Below are positions 59,975-64,000 of a stretch of DNA of 64,000 nt, one piece after another. Under the pieces are notes generated by a model. That model was not told the origin of the DNA. It made no database searches and worked only from the letters and a program-made list of their open reading frames with translations. This DNA is from Aquamicrobium sp. LC103 (GTDB lineage Bacteria > Pseudomonadota > Alphaproteobacteria > Rhizobiales > Rhizobiaceae), in contig NZ_LBCQ02000012.1 in the NCBI RefSeq assembly GCF_001014615.2, positions 62,001-126,000 of the forward strand, given 5' to 3'. Each line of letters begins with the position of its first letter. The stretch's first letter is position 1. The position numbers were made by a program, and so were the translations under genes.

Positions 59975-61192
59975 ATGAGCTTTGCAAACGGAAGACGCTA
60001 TCTTGCCATTCCCGGGCCCTCCGTCATGCCGGACCGCGTGCTGGCCGCAATGCATCGCGCGGCACCCAACATCTACCAGGGCGAGCTCGTCGAGATGACG
60101 CGGGGGATCATCGCCGACCTGTGTCGCGTCGCGAATTCCTCCGGCCACGTCGCCATCTACATGTCGAACGGGCACGGTGCATGGGAAGCGGCCAATGCGA
60201 ACATGTTCTCGCGCGGCGACCGAGCGCTCGTCGCGGCAACGGGGCATTTCGGCCATGGCTGGGCCGAGAGCGCCCGCCAGATGGGCATCGCGGTCGATGT
60301 CGTCGATTTCGGCAGGAGCACCGCGCTCGACGCGAACCGGATCGCGGAGGCGCTGGAAGGTGACCGCCGACATGAAATCCGGGCCGTGCTGATGACCCAT
60401 GTCGACACGGCCTCCACCGTCCGCAACGACGTGGCGGCGGTTCGCGCAGCGCTCGATGCCGTCGGCCACCCGGCGCTGCTCGCCGTCGACGCTATCGCCT
60501 CGCTCGGCTGCGATCCCTTCCATTTCGACGAATGTGGTGTCGATGTCATGATTTCGGCCAGCCAGAAAGGCCTGATGGTGCCGCCGGGTCTCGGCTTCGT
60601 CTGGTTCTCGCAAAAGGCGCTGGAGGCCTCGCGCTCGTCGAACCTCGTCACGCCCTATTGGGACTGGAAGCCGCGCGCCTCGGCGACGGAGTTCTACCGC
60701 CATTTCGGCGGCACCGCGCCGACGCACCATCTCTATGGATTGCGCGAATCCCTGACGATGATCCTCGATGAGGGGCTGGAACGGGTCTGGGCGCGCCACA
60801 AGGTGCTGGCGCAAGCGGTGTGGGCGGCGTTCGACGTGTGGGGCGGGGCCGGCAATATCGCGCTCAACGTCCGCGACCCGCAAATGCGCTCGCATGCGGT
60901 CACCGCAGCGCGCATCGGCGACGGCGGGGCAACCCGGTTGCGGGCCTGGCTCGAGGAATATGCCGGCGTCACCCTCGGCATCGGTCTCGGCATGGCACAG
61001 CCGACGGAACCGACCTACGACGACTTTCTGCGCGTCGCTCATATGGGCCATGTGAACGCGCATATGACGCTCGGAACGCTGGCGACCATGGAGGCCGGCA
61101 TGCAGGCGCTCGGCATTCCCCACGGAAACGGCGCGCTCGACGCGGCGGCGGGCATCATTGCCGAGGCGGCGAAGGCAACGGGCGAGGCTTGA
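59975..61192 (+). CDS. Class V aminotransferase, glyoxylate aminotransferase type (serine/alanine/aspartate-glyoxylate)
   Basis: This is a 405-residue PLP enzyme of the AGT/SGAT family. It starts 'YLAIPGPSVMPDRVLAAM', has 'MSNGHGAWEAANAN' for PLP phosphate binding, the PLP Asp in 'LLAVDAIASLGCDPFHFDE' and the Schiff-base Lys in 'MISASQKGLMVPPGLGFVWFS'. It would move an amino group from Ser, Ala or Asp to glyoxylate. The Asp-glyoxylate enzyme (BhcA) of the beta-hydroxyaspartate cycle is in this family, but its partner genes are not in the window. It is a single gene, convergent with the oxidase operon. Confidence 0.9.
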   Translation: MSFANGRRYLAIPGPSVMPDRVLAAMHRAAPNIYQGELVEMTRGIIADLCRVANSSGHVAIYMSNGHGAWEAANANMFSRGDRALVAATGHFGHGWAESARQMGIAVDVVDFGRSTALDANRIAEALEGDRRHEIRAVLMTHVDTASTVRNDVAAVRAALDAVGHPALLAVDAIASLGCDPFHFDECGVDVMISASQKGLMVPPGLGFVWFSQKALEASRSSNLVTPYWDWKPRASATEFYRHFGGTAPTHHLYGLRESLTMILDEGLERVWARHKVLAQAVWAAFDVWGGAGNIALNVRDPQMRSHAVTAARIGDGGATRLRAWLEEYAGVTLGIGLGMAQPTEPTYDDFLRVAHMGHVNAHMTLGTLATMEAGMQALGIPHGNGALDAAAGIIAEAAKATGEA

Positions 61193-61225
61193 CGAATATC
61201 CTTCCGTGGAGGCCGGCGCCTCGGT

Positions 61226-61606
61226 CTAGCCGCCTCCGGCGAAGAAGTTCATCCGGGTAATCGCCGTGTGGTCTGCCTCGACCGCCATGATGGCGACGAA
61301 GACGAGCACGGCGATCGGCGGCAGCAATATCGCCCAGGACAGCGCCCATCGCTCCCACACCATGTGCATGAAGATGGCGACGATCAGCCCCGCCTTCAGC
61401 ACCATGAAGAGCAGGATCAGGCTCCATCGCAGGTAGCCCTGAAGACCGATGTAATCGACGAGATAGGAACATGCGCTGAGAATGAACAGCCATGCCCAGA
61501 CGATGAGATAAATCCTGATCGGGTGATGCTGCCCTTCGGCATGCTCCGCCGCATCGGCGGTGTCCGAAATCAGAGTATCGTGCTCGCGTGCGGATGCCTC
61601 TGCCAT
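61226..61606 (-). CDS. Cytochrome c oxidase subunit IV-like protein
   Basis: This 126-residue protein has a ~30-residue hydrophilic N terminus and three membrane spans ('YLIVWAWLFILSACSYLV', 'WSLILLFMVLKAGLIVAIFMHM', 'LSWAILLPPIAVLVFVAIMA'), matching the prokaryotic COX4 family; the 'LKAGLIVAIFMHM' motif is characteristic. It is the last gene of the oxidase operon, 9 bp after a subunit III gene, and helps assemble the oxidase. Confidence 0.85.
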   Translation of the reverse strand: MAEASAREHDTLISDTADAAEHAEGQHHPIRIYLIVWAWLFILSACSYLVDYIGLQGYLRWSLILLFMVLKAGLIVAIFMHMVWERWALSWAILLPPIAVLVFVAIMAVEADHTAITRMNFFAGGG

Positions 61607-61615
61607 GTCGTCCTC

Positions 61616-62335
61616 TCACCAGAGATAGAAGAACGCGAAGATGAAGACCCAGACCAGGTCGACGAAGTGCCAGTAGAGCCCCATGATTTCGACATGCTCG
61701 TAATCGCCGCGTCGGCTGGTGAAGAAGCCGCGCGTGCCGCGGTCGTAGTCTCCGCGCCAGACCTTGCGGGCCACGATCAGCAGGAAGATCACTCCGAACG
61801 TCACATGCGTGCCGTGGAAGCCGGTGATCATGAAGAAGCTCGACCCGAACTGCGCCGCGCCCCAGGGGTTTTCCCACGGACGTACGCCCTCGGAGATCAG
61901 CTTCGACCATTCGAAGGCCTGCATGCCGACGAAGGTCGCCCCCATCAGCGCGGTCAGCAGGATCATCAGCACGGTCATGCGGCGGTTGCGCCTGTAGGCG
62001 AAGTTCACGGCCATCGCCATGGTGCCGCTGCTGGAGATGAGCACGAAGGTCATGATCGCGATCAGAAGGAGAGGCACGCTGACATCGCCGACATGGAGCC
62101 CGAACACCTCGCTTGCATTCGGCCACGGCACGGTCGTCGACATCCGCGCCGTCATGTAGGCCAGGAGGAAGCAGCCGAAGATGAAGGTGTCGCTCAGGAG
62201 GAAGACCCACATCATGGCCTTCCCCCAGGAGACGTTCTTGAAGGCGCGCTGGTCCGACGACCAGTCGGCGGCGATGCCGCGCAGGCCGTCGGGCCGCTGA
62301 TGCGTCGTTCCATTGCTGGTTAGCGTTTCGGCCAT
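61616..62335 (-). CDS. Cytochrome c oxidase subunit III
   Basis: This 239-residue subunit III has about seven spans, the N-terminal 'KAMMWVFLLSDTFIFGCFLLAYM', 'QAFEWSKLISEGVRPW' and the C-terminal 'GFHGTHVTFGVIFL' and 'YWHFVDLVWVFIFAFFYLW' motifs. It forms the V-shaped lipid cleft next to subunit I. A second subunit III-like gene lies 12 bp upstream, so the operon has two. Confidence 0.92.
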   Translation of the reverse strand: MAETLTSNGTTHQRPDGLRGIAADWSSDQRAFKNVSWGKAMMWVFLLSDTFIFGCFLLAYMTARMSTTVPWPNASEVFGLHVGDVSVPLLLIAIMTFVLISSSGTMAMAVNFAYRRNRRMTVLMILLTALMGATFVGMQAFEWSKLISEGVRPWENPWGAAQFGSSFFMITGFHGTHVTFGVIFLLIVARKVWRGDYDRGTRGFFTSRRGDYEHVEIMGLYWHFVDLVWVFIFAFFYLW

Positions 62336-62347
62336 TCGCTCGATCCT

Positions 62348-63052
62348 TCAGCTCAGCAATTGGCGGCAGATGTCGATGAAGTCGCTTGCCCAGCCGGCCA
62401 AAAGGACGAGGACGGCAACCCAGATGAACAGCAAAAAATGCCAATACATGGCGCAAAGCTCGACGCCGAGCTTCAACCGTCCGTCCAGCGGCTTGGTCCA
62501 GGTCCTGTAGGTCGTCAGCGCGAGAGCGACCAGGCCGCCCAGAATGTGCAGCCCGTGCATGCCGGTCAGCAGATAGAAGAAGCCGTTGGCCGGGTTCGAA
62601 TCGACGAAATAGCCGGCAGCGGCCAGCTCCCTCCAGGCAAGCAACTGCCCGGCGAGAAAGGCAAGCGCGGTCAGCCCTCCGGTGATCAGCGCGAGCCTCG
62701 TCGTCCTGATCTCGTCGTTACGCGACGCCAACACCGCGCAATGCAGCGCCACGCTGCTGAGGAAGAGGATGCCGGTATTGAGCCACAATAGCCGCGGCAC
62801 CGGGGGCGCCTGCCAGTCCGACAGCTCCATGCGCATGAAATAGGCACTCGCAAACAGCGCGAAAAGCGCGCCGACGACGGCGAGGAAGACGCCGAGGCCG
62901 ATCTTCGCGGTCGGCATGCCGGTGACGTCCTCTTGCGCGAACGCCACGTCCGGGCCGTGCTCGAGCCAGGGCTTCGACATCAGCCGCTGCTGGGAGAGCC
63001 ACCAGCCGGCAATGCCCGCGATCACCAGCAGGAAGACGAGGATGACGCTCAT
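62348..63052 (-). CDS. Second cytochrome c oxidase subunit III-like protein
   Basis: This 234-residue protein also belongs to the COX3 superfamily: 'GMHGLHILGGLVALALTTYRTW' and 'LCAMYWHFLLFIWVAVLVLLAGW' are the conserved C-terminal His and W-rich spans. It has an additional N-terminal span. Its sequence is divergent from the other subunit III in the operon. The pair recalls the coxO/coxP arrangement of the Bradyrhizobium coxMNOP oxidase (from memory). It overlaps subunit I by ATGA. Confidence 0.88.
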   Translation of the reverse strand: MSVILVFLLVIAGIAGWWLSQQRLMSKPWLEHGPDVAFAQEDVTGMPTAKIGLGVFLAVVGALFALFASAYFMRMELSDWQAPPVPRLLWLNTGILFLSSVALHCAVLASRNDEIRTTRLALITGGLTALAFLAGQLLAWRELAAAGYFVDSNPANGFFYLLTGMHGLHILGGLVALALTTYRTWTKPLDGRLKLGVELCAMYWHFLLFIWVAVLVLLAGWASDFIDICRQLLS

Positions 63053-64000
63053 GCGTGCCTCGGCAGGTTCGGAGGACCCGGATCGTTCTGGGCGATGAAG
63101 TCCTGTGGCGCGCCCGGCACGCTGTAGTCATAGGCCCAGCGATAGACGACCGGCAATTCCTTGCCCCAATTGCCGTGCGCCGGCGGCGTCTGCGGCGTCT
63201 GCCATTCCAGCGTCGTCGCCCGCCAGGGGTTGCCGCCGGCCTCCTTGCCGTAGCGCAAGCTCCAGAACAGGTTGAACAGGAACACCATTTGGGCGAAGCC
63301 GACGATCAGCGCGGCCACCGTGATGAAGGCGTTGAGGTCGTGGACGGAATCCGGGATGAACGCCGTCTCGCCGAGCTCGGGATAGCGCCTTGGCACGCCC
63401 ACGAGACCGACATAGTGCATGGGGAAGAAGATCGCGTAGGCGCCGATGAAGGTGACCCAGAAATGGAAATGGCCCATTGCGTCGTTGAGCATGCGGCCGG
63501 TTATCTTCGGGTACCAGTGATAGATCGCGCCGAAGATCACCATGATCGGGGCCACGCCCATGACCATGTGGAAATGCGCGACCACGAACATCGTGTCCGA
63601 CAGCGGCACGTCGACCACGACGTTGCCGAGGAAGAGACCGGTGAGGCCGCCATTGACGAAGGTGACGATGAAGGCGAGCGCGAACAGCATCGGCAGCGAC
63701 AGGTGGATGTCGCCGCGCCACAGCGTCAGCACCCAATTGTAGACCTTGATCGCCGTCGGCACCGCTATGATCAGCGTCGTGGTGGCGAAGAAGAAGCCGA
63801 AATAGGGATGCATGCCGCTGACATACATGTGGTGCGCCCAGACGATGAAGGAGAGGGCGCCGATCGCGACGATCGCCCACACCATCATCCGGTAGCCGAA
63901 GATGTTCTTGCGCGCATGCGTGCTGATGAGGTCGGACACGATGCCGAAGGCGGGCAGGGCGACGATGTAGACTTCCGGGTGGCCGAAGAACCAGAACAGA
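63049..64000 (-). CDS. Cytochrome c oxidase subunit I (CtaD/CoxN type), C-terminal ~317 residues
   Basis: This is a heme-copper oxidase subunit I truncated by the window edge; the frame is open to base 63999 and an internal GTG at 63939 is not the start. Visible are 'FWFFGHPEVYIVALP', which holds a CuB His, the proton-channel Glu and the cross-linked Tyr; 'WAHHMYVSGMHP', the other two CuB His; and 'VVAHFHMVMG', the heme a3 and heme a ligands. It is an A-type oxidase terminal subunit. The operon order is I, III-like, III, IV-like; subunit II should lie just outside the window. Confidence 0.96.
   Translation of the reverse strand, partial: LFWFFGHPEVYIVALPAFGIVSDLISTHARKNIFGYRMMVWAIVAIGALSFIVWAHHMYVSGMHPYFGFFFATTTLIIAVPTAIKVYNWVLTLWRGDIHLSLPMLFALAFIVTFVNGGLTGLFLGNVVVDVPLSDTMFVVAHFHMVMGVAPIMVIFGAIYHWYPKITGRMLNDAMGHFHFWVTFIGAYAIFFPMHYVGLVGVPRRYPELGETAFIPDSVHDLNAFITVAALIVGFAQMVFLFNLFWSLRYGKEAGGNPWRATTLEWQTPQTPPAHGNWGKELPVVYRWAYDYSVPGAPQDFIAQNDPGPPNLPRHA

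Noticed and set aside
63049-63939. A 296-residue subunit I starting at GTG 63939
   Set aside because: The frame continues upstream to the window edge with the conserved HPEVY region, so the GTG is an internal Val codon.
1-64000. CRISPR arrays, tRNA/rRNA genes, insertion sequences, integrases or phage genes
   Set aside because: None seen: no regularly spaced repeats, transposase or integrase motifs, and no tRNA-like cloverleaf noticed during reading, though a covariance-model scan was not possible.

Overview
The window is about 64 kb of GC-rich DNA, densely coding, with many ATGA/GTGA/TTGA stop-start overlaps. The gene families (CUT1, CUT2, TRAP and peptide transporters, a complete C-P lyase operon with a PhoB box, two DUF982 genes, a coxMNOP-like oxidase) point to an alphaproteobacterium of the order Hyphomicrobiales, i.e. 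a rhizobium-like soil or plant-associated heterotroph. I see no phage genes, insertion sequences, tRNA/rRNA genes or CRISPR arrays. The window looks like a chromosomal or chromid island of catabolic operons.

Layout. (1) 1-6127: a truncated AraC regulator, then a CUT2 ABC importer, a ribitol 2-dehydrogenase-like SDR and an FGGY pentulose kinase, most simply a ribitol -> D-ribulose -> D-ribulose-5-P pathway. (2) 6130-17085: a divergent glycoside cluster around a ROK regulator and a palindromic operator. Leftwards are an ABC ATPase and a YihV-like PfkB kinase. Rightwards are a FucI/AraA-fold isomerase, a cytoplasmic GH31 glycosidase, a CUT1 binding protein with two permeases, and an enolase-superfamily dehydratase. 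The kinase resembles the sulfofructose kinase of sulfoglycolysis, but two of its three sulfonate-binding residues are replaced and the GH31 lacks the sulfoquinovosidase loop, so this looks like a non-sulfonated cousin with unknown substrate. (3) 17102-22401: RidA, a creatininase-like hydrolase, a VAO-type flavoenzyme, a cytosine-deaminase-like amidohydrolase and an SMP-30 lactonase, an uncharacterised degradative set. (4) 22429-34953: a hexuronate divergon. Leftwards run uxaC, a TRAP transporter, a FadR-type regulator, kduI, kduD and kdgF; rightwards run uxuB, uxuA, a Gfo/Idh/MocA oxidoreductase and uxaA. Together they convert glucuronate, galacturonate and unsaturated uronates to 2-keto-3-deoxygluconate or its precursors. 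(5) 34993-46364: the phosphonate regulon phnF / phnGHIJKL, acetyltransferase, phnCDE, a DUF1045 2H-phosphoesterase-like gene and phnMN. It has a PhoB box and a likely PhnF operator but no phnP. (6) 46371-47111: two small DUF982 genes. (7) 47240-56680: a peptide ABC importer with a class V aminotransferase, a divergent M19 dipeptidase, an unknown gene and a DadA-like D-amino-acid dehydrogenase. (8) 56821-59747: a DUF1428/VOC/VOC operon behind a perfect palindrome, convergent with a RES-Xre toxin-antitoxin pair carrying its own palindromic operator. (9) 59975-61192: a class V aminotransferase of the serine/alanine/aspartate-glyoxylate type. (10) 61226-64000: a heme-copper oxidase operon (subunit I truncated by the window edge, two subunit III-like proteins, subunit IV-like).

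Function assignments rest on motif recognition and remembered family sequences; no database search was run. The points most worth following are the YihV-like/GH31/FucI-like cluster, the 2H-phosphoesterase candidate standing in for PhnP, and the creatininase/flavoenzyme/deaminase set.
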